Assembly (NCBI GenBank): GCA_037039685.1
Contig: JAWNGF010000001.1
Coordinates: 2,728,001-2,792,000, forward strand
Length of the DNA stretch: 64,000 nt
Reading direction: 5' to 3'
Origin: Ceratobasidium sp. AG-K
Lineage: Eukaryota; Basidiomycota; Agaricomycetes; Cantharellales; Ceratobasidiaceae
Shown here piece after piece: positions 11,569 through 22,468 of the stretch; within the stretch, counting starts at the first letter, position 1; every line of letters starts with the position of its first letter. A program made the position numbers and the translations under genes. The notes under the pieces are model-generated. The model was not told the DNA's origin. It searched no databases and saw only the letters and a list, made by a program, of their open reading frames with translations.

Positions 11569-12528
11569 TGGCCAGCGTATCACGTGCGGCGTTCATTACG
11601 GGAGTAAAATCGGCGGGTGCAAAACGATCGCGATCACAGCGAGATTGTTTCCGAGCGAAAGTATGGGGGTCTGAAGCATTGTCAACCAGACTGTAGCCCG
11701 TCCGAACACCAGACTATGAACGAAGCAACAATGTAGGAGCGCTACATGCCGGATGAACATACGGAAACATACGCATACATACTACGACTCTTTCAAGTTC
11801 GCAGCTTATTTGCTCAAACCGTCATCAAGCAAGACTCCCAATCAAATCCGTGCAAATATGTCACCCACACAGTTTGTCGCTATTGATGATTCAGCAATAG
11901 CACACTGACTCGCGCACGGACCCTCACGGAGGTATAAATGGTGCGGGTCTCGGTCAGTGTAATCTTCATACTTACCTTGACGACATGTCTGCCTTCACGT
12001 ACTTGTGGACATGAGGTGTGGGAGCTGGCCATAGCACGGCGTCCACCTCGGACATAATAGTTGGAGCCTGCATCTTGTCTAGTTCTTTGAGCTAGGCATT
12101 GTCTCAATATTTTCCACGGTTCGGCTGGCCTTCGGGCCGGCCGGGCTCCCTTTCTCTTTTTCTCCTGTTCGAGGCCTAACCCTAAGCCCAGCGGTTCCAT
12201 CGTATATACTGTGATTACTGCAATAAATAAATCTTTTAACTTCAGCCAGGTTCGGTTTTTGCACGATCGCCACCAGGCACTCACGACACAAGCAACGTGA
12301 TTGGAATCGGGTCTAATTGTACATGTTAACGCCCTTGTGCCGGGGCTCAGTATTCCAGCAAGAGGTTTCCAGGTGTGTATCGCTTGGATGTCACGTTTCT
12401 CTGAATGGAGCTCCGTTTGAAGCGTGAGTTGCGGTGGCTGTGACTGGTTGTGTGGTCCAAGTGATGATCGCCCGGCGCTTAGATCAAGTGGAGACAACAA
12501 CTTTAATTTTCATTTGTTCAACCGTGTC
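11569..12528. other. Divergent intergenic region with a UUCG hairpin
   Basis: Shared upstream region of lipoate ligase (-) and EF-G2 (+). ATCACGTG at 11579-11586 sits just upstream of the ligase ATG. A 9-bp inverted repeat closing a TTCG loop is at 12122-12143, followed by a pyrimidine-rich run. A 206-codon open frame on the minus strand (11880-12500) has no domain character and is not counted as a gene. Confidence 0.5.
12122..12143 (+). other. cUUCGg-tetraloop hairpin
   Basis: Arms CGGCTGGCC and GGCCGGCCG pair over nine positions (one T-G wobble) around a TTCG loop with the C-G closing pair that makes this tetraloop unusually stable as RNA. It is followed by a T-rich stretch. It lies in non-coding DNA about 390 bp upstream of the EF-G2 start. 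Confidence 0.5.
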
Positions 12529-15169
12529 ATGCTGGGTAGCCTAGGGAGGCGCATTGCAAAGAATGCGCTGTGCCCCAAAGGACTCGGGTCAAGCTTGAGG
12601 AGCAATTCAACTCTGTCTAGTCCTATCCTTTCCGATCCCGAAAATGTTAGAAACATAGCTTTTCTTGCCCATATAGGTATGTATGCTCTTGCCAAATTTG
12701 AACCCGTGCGTGTACCTATGAACCATTAGACTCGGGCAAAACGACTCTGACTGAGTCGGTTCTCACTGCATCTTCGTATAAGCCCTCTGCTGGTACGGTT
12801 GACACGGGGAGTACAACCACCGACTTTCTTCCCGCTGAGCGCGAACGAGGCATCACCATTCAATCTGCTAGCATTCCAGTCTCTTGGAGAAAATGGACGT
12901 TCAACTTGATCGACACACCAGGACATGCAGACTTTGGAATGGAAGTGGAGAGTGCTAGTCGAGTAGTGGATGGTGCAGTCGTTTTGATGGACGCCGTTGA
13001 GGGGGTGGAGAGCCAGACCAAGGGTGTATGGGCGCAGCTGGATAGGTAGGGTGAGACGCTGTTGGGCGCCTCGGTTTTGTCACCTCTATAATGATCGAAT
13101 TTGGCAGGCACCAAGTTCCTACTCGATTCATGTTTGTCAATAAACTCGATCGGGCGGGAGCTTCGCTACCCTCCTCTATATCATCCATCCTCACACATCG
13201 ACTTCACCCAGCTCCAACCCTCCTCACCCTTCCTGTAGCTTCGTTCGACCCTTCTCATTATACACGAGGTGAACCTGGCATTGAAGGTCTAGTCGATCTG
13301 GTCAAATGGGAAGTATGGCGATGGCCGGACGGTCAGACATTTGATTCGAGCACTCGAGCTGAGAAGATTTCTCTACCTTCAAATGAGACTGAACTAGCTC
13401 AGTATCCACTGTTTGCTCCGTCCCACCCGCTTTCCAAGGAACTCTTACCGGCTCGAGAAGCGCTACTCGACAACCTGTCACTTCGATCTCCGGACCTTGA
13501 ATCGGCTATTCTAGATTGCCCCCCAAACCAATCGCCGTATCTATCCGTTCCCAGCTCCCAAATCATTTCCTCACTCCGGTCTTTGGTTACTCGACAAGAA
13601 ATTCTCCCTGTGTTCTGTGGTGCAGCAGCGAAGCATATTGGTACAGAACTATTGCTCGATTACGTTGGTGAACTATTGGCCAGCCCACGAGATCTCCGTC
13701 TGGAGGGTGCCATAGAGTCGGGTTCAGATGTGCAAATGCTCGCATGGAAAGTGGTTTGGGATAAACGAAAGGGATGGATGACTTTTGTTCGAGTCTACTC
13801 TGGTGTGTACTATTTCTCCGATCGTCCAAAGACTCGTTTGACATTCGTTACAGGCTCCCTTACACGGAATATCGCACTTGTCAACACCTCCACTCGTGAA
13901 AAAGAGCGCATATCCAAAATTCTACTTCTCTATGCCGACGAACCTCGCGAGGTTGACTCGTTGCCTTTTGGCTCCGTTGGCGTGCTCTTGGGACTAAAAT
14001 ACACCCGCACGGGCGATACGCTGATTGCAGCCACCCTCGATCACCAATCGCATCGGCAACACAAGCCGGCCAAGGGCAAGCCGAGCCCTGCCGGCAGCCC
14101 ACTTGCACTCCGTTCAATTATCCCTCCTCCAGCCGTTATTTCTGCTTCGGTCATCCCACAGGCACACGCTGATATCCAACCCGTCAACGATGCTCTCCTT
14201 GCACTCACTCGAACTGATCCCTCACTTCGCATTACGGAAGACTCAACGGAAGGTCAGACGCTCGTTCATGGCTTGGGTGCATTGCACCTCGAGATTGCTG
14301 AAGGTCGACTCCGAGATGAGTGGGCCGTACGCGTATCGTTTGGGAAGCGTCGAGTGACATATCGCGAAGGATACACGAGCGGACCCATCGAGGTGGACGA
14401 AGTGCTCGAGCGAGACGTGGGTGGAACTAGAGTTTCCGCAAGGGTGAGATTGGCTGTACGCGCTTTAAATGAATCCGAGGGCGAAGGAGATCTGGCTTGG
14501 GGCGGGAACATTGTGTGCTCTGGAGATGGAACAATGTTGCACGCTCCTGCGACGACTTCGGATACTGTCGCTTCCGGCATGCTTGTTGATCCAGTCTTGT
14601 TGGGCATTCAGACAGCACTGTCCGCGTCGCCGCATACATCTCTTGCTTTTTCCAGGGCGCATATAACGATCCTCGACGCTCCACCAACAAACATGACCAA
14701 TCCCTTGGCTACGGGAGCTGGCACGCAGGCGCTTCGAGCTGCGATCATGGAAGCTGGACCTGGAGCCGTGATGGAACCGTATGTCAACGTGCGGGTACGA
14801 GTGGGCGAGGAAGCGGTTGGCAAAGTCGTCAAGGACCTTACCGAATGTGGCGGAGAGATTGCAGACCTCGGACTGGAAGCGATGGATGTAGATTCAGATA
14901 CGGGTGCATACGACGCGAGCGGGGTATACGTTCCCCCAATGATCGTCAGCCCTGCGTCGGGCGTGTCTCGTTCGACCAAGTTGGCAAGTGGAGCGGGCGC
15001 CAAACGGACTGTGCACGCCGTGGCTCCGCTCAGCCGTATGCTAGGCTATTCGAATCGTCTAAGGGCGCTTTCAGCTGGGACGGGTTCGTTTGAAATGTCG
15101 AGTGCAGGGTTTAGAGAAGTGGGAGACGTTCGGAGGTTAGAGATCCTGACTGAGATCGGCCGAGCATGA
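12529..15169 (+). CDS. MEF2: Mitochondrial ribosome-releasing factor 2 / elongation factor G2
   Basis: GTPase that splits or recycles mitochondrial ribosomes (MEF2/GFM2 family). The start at 12529 gives a basic Ser/Arg leader (MLGSLGRRIAKNAL). The P-loop AHIDSGKTTLTE is formed across the first intron (12677-12729). Switch II DTPGHADFGMEVE and the guanine-recognition VNKLDRAG follow, the latter after the second intron (13046-13107). Further on come the EF-G domain II (VYSGSLTRNIALVN, ADEPREVDSLPFGSVG), the domain IV region (AVRVSFGKRRVTYRE) and the C-terminal SRMLGYSNRLRALSAGTGSFEM. A third intron at 13803-13853 is 51 nt long and lacks a stop, so unspliced RNA would still read through. MEF2 rather than MEF1 is inferred from the divergent central region. 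Confidence 0.9.
13803..13853 (+). other. Stop-free 3n intron in the EF-G2 gene
   Basis: Begins GTGTGTAC and ends GTTACAG. Splicing joins YSG to SLTRNIALVN as in all EF-G proteins, so the 17 intervening codons are foreign to the family. Length 51 nt, no in-frame stop, so retention would insert 17 residues in domain II. Confidence 0.8.
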
Positions 15170-15559
15170 TTGTGTTTGCCTGATTCATGTTCTATTGAAG
15201 TCGCTTCTCATGCGATGTAATTTGTTGCTATTCTAGAGAAGGTGCCTGAAACAGAGGGGTGATCGACATTCGGGCGCCGCCGATCGTGCTCATTACTCAA
15301 TTCTCGAAGACCCAACCCTGCAAGCAATTTATCAGGCGCATTTATCTAGGCTGTTTCACGCAGCCATTTTACGTTTAGACTGGTCAAGGTTGGAATGTAC
15401 AACACTCTCAATTAGAACAGTTGGAGGTGGTACGTAGACCTTGGGGTTGATACAGGCATCAGAAGCCAAACAGGAAAGCGCATGAATCCATGAGACAGAC
15501 GAAAAGAACACCGAATTGGATCCCCCAACGAAAAACCGAATACGTCAATAATGATGGCT
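15170..15559. other. Convergent intergenic region
   Basis: Between the EF-G2 stop and the stop of the next minus-strand gene. No gene, repeat or structured element was recognised. Confidence 0.5.
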
Positions 15560-16647
15560 TCATACGGCTACAGCCGAGCGCTCAACGCTCGGCCCAGGCA
15601 CCGACTGATCCGACACAGCATCGTCCCGCGTTGAAGAATTATCCGCAGGTGACAAGAGTTGAACTTGAGAACCGTCATCTCCGTATCCGGGGCAGTTGTG
15701 GGTGGGCAGATGCTCAGCAGATGGAGTTGGAGTCAGCGACGGCGTTGCAAGATTCGATAATGCGGGTGGTGGATCCCATTCATTTTCTTCACTGACGGCT
15801 GGACGACCTTGCTCTACCTGCGAATCGGCCTCACTAGGATGTTTTCCCGCAACGACCAGCAATGAACTAAAAACAATCTTGTCAATGAGAGCCTTATCCC
15901 TCGTCCGAAGCTCGAGTCGTATGACCATCCGTTTGCGGTCCTCCAAGGCGCGATTACGGTCCTCCTCGGAGATGAAGAGAGCCCAAAGCCGTACCGTACT
16001 CGGTCGGTCGGTAGTCGGCACCTGGAGCTTCTTGGAAACATGTTTGATAGTGAGCTGGCCGACGCAAGTGTGGGCGGGTGTAGGGCCTGGTGGTAGTGAG
16101 GCGTCGCTGATAGTGTAGACGGTATATGGGAAACCACCCGAGGGTAGTGCAACGCGCTGAAAGTGGAGGGGTGAATCCGAGTTGGGCAAGTAGATCGCAC
16201 GTGTGTCAGATCTATCGAGAATGGGAGCATTGTCAACGGTCAATTACTCCGGCGAGTATGGGCAAGGTAAGTTGCACTGTGAACGAACCTAAACTTCAAG
16301 TCTTTGCCGATCCCTTTGCCAGTCTTCAGGACATCCCGCAGCTCTCCCGAGTGGTCTCCAACAGTAACCTTGTGAGCGGGTGGTTGTTTCTTGCCTCTCT
16401 CTTCCTCCGGGGAGGTATCCCATTCGATGCTTCCCACACTCCGTATCGTACCGTCATGCGAGTTGAGATGCAAGAGAGTAGTCACGCTGTTTATCGTGAC
16501 AGACTGGAACGAAGGTGGAGGTGCCACGCCCCGGTTTGAAGCAGCCGAGCGAGCAAAGGTACACGAGAGAATGGATTTGGCACGGACATGAAGAACTTGC
16601 TGTACTTTGGGCACTGACGCCGGCTCGGTGAGGGTGGCTGCGGGCAT
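15560..16647 (-). CDS. Unknown protein with Ser/Pro-rich tail
   Basis: Not recognised. Two exons: the first starts at 16647 with MPAATLTEPASVPKVQQV and runs to GKDLKF; one intron of about 75 nt (near 16206-16285) joins it to RSDTRAIYLPNSDSPLHF. The middle of the protein looks globular and hydrophobic-alternating (VALPSGGFPYTVYTISD, VGQLTIKHVSKKLQVP, TVRLWALFISEEDR, DKIVFSSLLVVAGK), suggesting a compact beta-rich domain. The last 80 or so residues are rich in S, P, T, D and look disordered. Length about 340 residues. No signal peptide or membrane segment. The open frame over more than a kilobase and a clean splice argue it is real; function unknown. Confidence 0.7.
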
Positions 16648-17671
16648 CGAGGTGATGGATGAGTTAAAATCACAAAGGACGCGAGCGCTTTATGAGTCGC
16701 GGTGGAATATCGCTCCCAAATAAGTGACGTTTTGATTGATCTTTTGCTAAGCACCTGTTAGACATTAGAAGCTATGAGTATTTCCCAATTAGCGAGTCGC
16801 AAATCCGGCCGCCTCAGGGGTATCGCGGTTTCCTGGCCGCGGCTCGTTGTCATTCCTGTCAGTGCTCATCTGTAACTCGGTTACCGCCGATGATCGGCAC
16901 ATCCAGGAATGGGTAGTTGAAAGCGTCCACTTCTCAAGTTGCTCCGGGGTGCCACTAAATGGTCAAAGGAGCGAAATCAGCACTTGCACAAAAACCGCGC
17001 TCATTCAATTGTGTTATGACATGTTGGAGCCGAAGTAAAACGGCAATGCAAACAACATCAGCACCATACTCAATAGGATCGATGCTCATCCAGGACCCGT
17101 AATTTTGTATGCGCAAGACCCCCACCTGGGGTTGCCTGGAACCCGATCAAAAGCCTAAAGCAGTCCACTGGAAAATGAACGGCCAATAGTAGCATGTTGA
17201 CCGCCAAATAATGTTGTACGTAGCTCGGTAACCTTTGCCAATCGTGACACGGTGGCGAGCCACCGACGTTTCTTGATGATTTGCACCTCCATCAGATGCC
17301 TTCTATCTGGGTAGGATCGCCTGTGTGAGCCCCGATGAGGTACTGGGTGAGTGAAATGCGTTACAGTGCGCATACAGCCTAATACCGCAGCAATTCCGTA
17401 TGGCACTAGCCCGATTTCCGCTTTTAGTGTTAGTATCAGTTGTCACGAATTACATTTACCCTTTAGTACCATCAGGCATTAAAAGCGCGGCACCAAGATG
17501 CCGTGGGAGCTGTTTCACGGGAACTTACATTCTCGCGGGGAGAAACAAGACAACAAGTGGAACCACAATACACCTTCGGTCAGGTTGAAGCGCTTTTGGG
17601 AGGGATGGTCGAATCGTGGATTGATTCACTTCAGTATTGGATTATTCATCAGTACCCATACCTGCATACAG
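16648..17671. other. Intergenic region, about 1 kb
   Basis: Upstream of the unknown gene (-) and downstream of the hydrolase (-). The plus-strand frame 17503-17703 reads plausibly (QVEALLGGMVESWIDSLQYW) and would overlap the 3' end of the hydrolase gene, but no start, upstream exon or family supports it. Otherwise nothing was recognised. Confidence 0.45.
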
Positions 17672-18889
17672 CTACTTCAATCTGGCAAGCCAAGGAAGCG
17701 TAACATCTAACGTCTCCTGGGTCGCCTCGTTTACGAAAAAGTGACCTGTACCGTCATCCCCAATTCTTGCACTGGTTAGCCCGTCGCTTGCACATAGCGA
17801 GCCCCAAATGTCATCTACCGGGAACCGCCGTCTAAGGTGCATCGAATATAGAGCTAGAACAGGGATAGCAAAGACCGGTAAACGGTTGTCGCTGGCGTCT
17901 TCCTTATTGCGTTCAAATGTGGCTGGGTCGATACCCGAAGCCAAGTCGTCTTCAACATCGATGGTTGAACCGGCTCTGTACTAGCGGAGAAATCACAATT
18001 AGCATATCGTCATCGAAATGAATAGCCATCGTAAGCTGAGAAGCACAGTAAGGTCACTCACGTCTTCACACGCCGCGGCAATACGATCGTAGGCTGCTCG
18101 GTCGTTGGTCGTGAATGGCGCAATAGAGTCCTTCTTCCATTCTGGGAGTGTTTCGCCGTCGGTTTCCAAGGCGTTTGCTCCTGTCCAATCCCGCATTGTA
18201 AATGTGTAGTAGAATTCGGCCTGGGCGGATATTAATGTCTCGGGCAACGGTGCGGGGGATGCTAAAAACACCTAGTTCATTGATGAAATTGACTGGATTC
18301 GCTCAACCAGAAGGCGCTTGAACTCACCCAATGGTGACTTTTCTTGGTTTCTTCGTGTCGATTCTCGGATAATGCCATGCGCGCCCACATGAACGCAGTC
18401 GGAACTATGTCTAGCACGGCTAATCCAACAACTGTGTCCGGGTTGTCGAGTGCCATCCGGTAGGCAAGGCGGGCGCCACGGTCGTGGCCGAATGCAATAA
18501 CTTTGAAGTGATTCGAACTACTCCCACTGAGTGAGTGGGCGTGTTGAACTGTTTCCATGATGTCTTTGCTCCATTCCTTTTTGGAATGCGCGCGACTCGA
18601 GCCATCCGCTGAGGGCTTTTTGGTGCTCTTTCCGTAGCTGTTTCATTCTGAATGAGCTCATACGAGTTCAGTATTTTCACCCTTACCCTGGGAGGTCTGG
18701 TAATACGAGATGAAAGTCATTTGGTAATCCTTTAACAAACTCCTTCCACATGGTATGGTTTTGCGGATACCCATGAAGAAGCACCAGTAACGGGCGATTA
18801 ATAGAATCTGGATTCGTTCCGAGTCGATATTTGAAGTAAACCGAGGCGCCAGAGCTCGTAGCACAAGTGTTTTCTTGGAAGCCATCCAT
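17672..18889 (-). CDS. Alpha/beta hydrolase, haloacetate dehalogenase-like
   Basis: Soluble alpha/beta-hydrolase close to bacterial haloacetate dehalogenases and epoxide hydrolases. It starts [10 protein letters not shown], then [16 protein letters not shown] (oxyanion-hole HGYP motif), [13 protein letters not shown], the nucleophile elbow [17 protein letters not shown] (Asp between H and R is the expected nucleophile), and [10 protein letters not shown]. The [17 protein letters not shown] block is characteristic of the dehalogenase group. The C-terminal [15 protein letters not shown] supplies the catalytic histidine. Three introns. An upstream ATG at about 18919 (MKWIHLTST) is in frame and possible. 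Start codons of this gene and CBP80 are only 117 bp apart, so they share a promoter. Physiological substrate is not predictable. Confidence 0.85.
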
Positions 18890-19006
18890 CGTTGACGTCA
18901 AGTGAATCCATTTCATATGCGGGGGTTGAAGTCGATCATGCCGAGCGCTTGTCAGCAACAACAGAACTAAGCGCCCGAGTCCTCCAAACTTGCTCACGAC
19001 TACACT

Positions 19007-22000
19007 ATGAGTTACGGAGGTTATAACGGACCACGGCACGGCGGAGGCGGGCGTCGAAGAGGAGGGGGAGGTGGTGGTAGGTAACCTTTGTAATTTTAAC
19101 TTGCAATTATATTTATTCTTCTATAGGCGGTCCTCGGCATCACCACCCACCCCCGGAACGTCCAGAGGTCAAAATTAAGAGGGCCATAATCAAGTTCGGC
19201 GACTCTGACGTGCGTAAATATTTTGAATAGAATAGGAAAACAGAGCTAACAGAGCTATTAGGATCCAACGCCTGTGGATGAACTCTCCAGGGCCGCCGAG
19301 TATCTGCGAGACAAACTTCCTGCCGACGCGTCTGCTGTCGCTCAGGGATTCAAAATTGGGTATGTCCCAGCTACGTTTACTGTTGATAATCAAGCTAAAC
19401 ACGCTCTATAGTATCTGTGAGGAGCCCCACAAGATTCCATACTACGCCACACTTCTTGCCATTGTCTCCTCTGGTACTCTACAAGAAGACTCCTCAGCGT
19501 CTGGAGCAGCGAACCTGACCCGGCCGGTCCTTGAGGATCTCTTCAGGGCATTTCAAGCCTCGTTGGATGCGCTAGCATGGCGGGATATTCGATTCTTTGT
19601 GAGACATTCAACATTTGTTTTGCTAGACAACGACTGAATTGCTGGCACTTTTCCTAGACATTGTTCTTTTCCCATCTTACGAATTTGGGGATGATAAACT
19701 CCGGATCGATCGTTGCTTTAATGCAATCATTCACGGCTGTACTCGATGAGCCCGGCGTCTCACAGTCCCGTGCGACAAACGCCTCACGCTGCGTTGGTGA
19801 AGGCCTTGTTCGGGTGAGTAACTTCATGCATTTCAGCATGTTCGTACCCTGATCATGCGTATTAACGCTCCTTAGGCAGGGTCTGTACTTCATTCGTCTC
19901 ACAGTGAAGCGGTGACAGACCTCGTCACCGCTGTTCGGACCTACCACTCTTCCATATCCGACGCAACCCGGGCTCTCTTCCACCCACTCCCATCCATATC
20001 CCTATCTAGTACACCTGCGCAGTCCGAAAAAGCTCATGAACTGCTGTCATCCTTGCTCACCTCACTGGACCTCTTGGCCCAGGACAACTGGGCGCTACCT
20101 GTGTGTATACCTCAACCCGAGACCGAGTCTAGTGTAATTCCGCAGATTCTGCGGCTTGCGCCCGAGGATAGGATGGATGTCCCATCGGTGCTTGTTCCAC
20201 CCGAAGTTGAAGGCGAAGAAAAAGTGGGCGAAGAGACTGGGGTCGAGTGGTGGATTAGGATGTATGACGACGAGGTATTTTGGTTTGGGTTACTTGGGAT
20301 GACGACGTACTGAACGTATTTGATCAGCTTACTCCTTCTCCTGCTACACCGCTCGGGTACACTCTCCGAACATTGTTCATTGATATGATCAACATCTACG
20401 AAGTCAACCGTAAAGAAGGTGCTCGCATCCTAATGGAAGTCCACCGCTGGCTATCCATCGGGACCTTCCGTCCCGCGGATGATCGTGAAGCTACTGGAAT
20501 TGTGCTCCAAAACTGCTTAATCGAGGTTTGTCTTGTCTTATTTCGACATTGGGCATATAACTGACGTTGTCTCTATAGGCCGTCTTGTCTCAACTTTTCC
20601 ATGTTCCCCGCTCCACGCTTAAATTGATGTATCATGCAGCTCTCATCAATGAGCTATGTAAGCTGTCCCCGCAAACTGTGGGTCCCGCCGTTGGCAAGAG
20701 CTTCCGCAAGATGTACTCCCTCTTGGCCAGCCCCGACCCAGTCGAAGATGGTGCAGCGGGATTGGATGTGCAGTTGGCACATTTATTTGCCGAGTGGTTC
20801 GCACTCCATATGAGTAACTTTGGGTTTGCGTGGGTATGGAAGGAATGGTATGTCGTGCGGCTTCAGTTATTTACGGGCACTAACGGGTTGCTTACTGATA
20901 GGGTACCTGACCTGGAGTTACCTGCATACCATCCAAAGCGGGGATTGATGCGTCGGGTTGTCGACTATGAAACCCGACTTGCGTACTACGACCGTATCGC
21001 AAAGACTCTCCCCGGACCTATGGTCGAACCCGAGACTGGTATACTTCCAGCACAACCCCCAGGCCCAGCATACGCATATGAAGCCCCAGGTACATTATTC
21101 CCGTCCGTTATTTTCTACATTAGCTCACCCTGCTTTCGCCATACAGACCACCCACACCACCAGGAAGCCGCTGAACTCCTAGCCATGATCAAAGGTCGTG
21201 CTAAATCTGACGAAGTCGCGGCCCACTGCCTGCAACTTCCTCGCTCGGTCCCGCTCCAACACATGGTGATGCAATCCCTTCTTCAAGTCGGTTCACGCTC
21301 CTTTAGCCACTTTTTGAACGCCGTCGAGCGGTACTTGCCCCTTCTGCGTGGCGAGGCCGGTTCAGGCGCTAGCTTGGGTGGAGAAAAAGAAAAGGACAAG
21401 GCCCGGGCAATTTTGTGCGCTGCTGGGGAGTACTGGGCCCGGAACAGCCAGATGATCGGGATCGTGTTTGACAAGCTGATGCAGTACCAAATCGTCGAGC
21501 CGAGCGACGTGATCGAGTATGCGTTTGCGGTTGGCGATGACGAGGGCACGGGTTTGAGCGCAGAGCGCTGGGGGTTGGTCGAAGCCGCGTTGAACAAGGC
21601 CAACGGGCGTGTAGTAGGTGCAAAGCGTAAAGTGAACACCTTGAACAAGGACGAAGAGGATCGCCGCGCGAGGGCTATCGCGAATGCTGGTGGTATGGGT
21701 ATGGACGCTGATGGCGACGGCGACACTCAGCTCGGTGAGCCCAACACTCTGCTTTCTGTCAATTTACTAACGCCGACTGGACTAGCCGAACCCGATATGC
21801 CAGCGTCTCAAAGTCTTGTGACCGCCCAAAAGGCCCTCGAAGCACTCCTCAAGGATCAAAAGAAAGTCTTCCAAAGTGCCATCACAGGATTTGTTGGTGC
21901 TCTCTCAAAGGCCGGTATCCCATCACTGGCGCCCGCTGGCGAGTGGGGTCAGAAAGAGTGGGGTGCCTGGGAGTCTTGGGGCTGGTATCGTCAGTTTTGC

Positions 22001-22168
22001 CGAGCAGTGAGTTGCTTTGTGGACCTGGTAATTATTCAAACTCATTGAGGTTGCTAGTACGTACCACAATTGCGTATGTTTGCCGATGCACTTGAAGTCG
22101 ATCGGGCGACAGATGTCGGCTCACTAATGGCCAAGACCTGGGATACTGCGCTGGGTTATGAGACATGA
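19007..22168 (+). CDS. CBC1: Nuclear cap-binding protein large subunit (CBP80)
   Basis: Large subunit of the nuclear cap-binding complex; with the small subunit it holds the m7G cap and supports splicing and export. After a Gly/Arg-rich N-terminus (MSYGGYNGPRHGGGG) come the MIF4G repeats: ICEEPHKIPYYATLL, VLEDLFRAFQASLDALAWRD, FFSHLTNLGMINSGS and CVGEGLVR. The second half has EVNRKEGARILMEVHRW, LFHVPRSTLKLMYHAAL, ELCKLSPQTVGPAVGKS, WKEWVPDLELP and QMIGIVFDKLMQYQIVEP, all typical of CBP80. It ends about LMAKTWDTALGYET. About ten introns. Three (20848-20901, 21090-21146, 21735-21785) are of 3n length without stops, so the frame stays open from 20585 to 22048. No frame breaks were found. Confidence 0.92.
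20848..20901 (+). other. Stop-free 3n intron 1 in CBP80
   Basis: 54 nt, GTATGT..GATAG. Splicing joins WKEW to VPDLELP, as expected for the family. Retention would add 18 residues without a stop. Confidence 0.8.
21090..21146 (+). other. Stop-free 3n intron 2 in CBP80
   Basis: 57 nt, GTACAT..TACAG. Splicing joins AYEAP to DHPHHQEA. No in-frame stop within. Confidence 0.75.
21735..21785 (+). other. Stop-free 3n intron 3 in CBP80
   Basis: 51 nt, GTGAGC..ACTAG, with a TACTAAC branch-site sequence inside, which marks it clearly as an intron. Splicing joins GDTQL to AEPDMPASQ. Confidence 0.85.
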
Positions 22169-22468
22169 GGTGGAAAGGAATGTATTGACATGGGTCGTTC
22201 TTGCCTGTACTGCACTTGCTATTTACTTTGGAATCGATACCTATGACGCAGCTCGCGCTCAACAATTTTTGTGACTTGGATAACTGGATGGTAAAATAAC
22301 AGTACATTCATAAATACAATCTATGACAGACTTCAAAGCGACAAGAAAGTAATCTTTAAAATGTACAAATGAATCCAACGTGAAAGGAATAAAAAAGGGA
22401 TTCATAATCACGAAACCCATAGAAATCGAAAGCATAACATAACATAGGAACCGACTCCAGAATAGTTA

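Noticed and set aside
12175..12185. Telomere-like CCTAACCCTAA
   Set aside because: Less than two full repeat units, expected by chance; no evidence of an interstitial telomere.
11880..12500. 206-codon minus-strand frame in the lipoate ligase/EF-G2 gap
   Set aside because: No family motif, odd composition, and it spans the GC-rich hairpin; probably chance openness.
15573..15593. 8-bp inverted repeat (GCCGAGCG ... CGCTCGGC) near the stop of an unknown gene
   Set aside because: Lies inside the coding frame and is explained by Ser/Arg/Glu codon choice; not a terminator in a eukaryote.
17400..17703. Possible small plus-strand gene overlapping the hydrolase 3' end
   Set aside because: No ATG with context, no upstream exon and no family; one segment looks protein-like but evidence is too thin.
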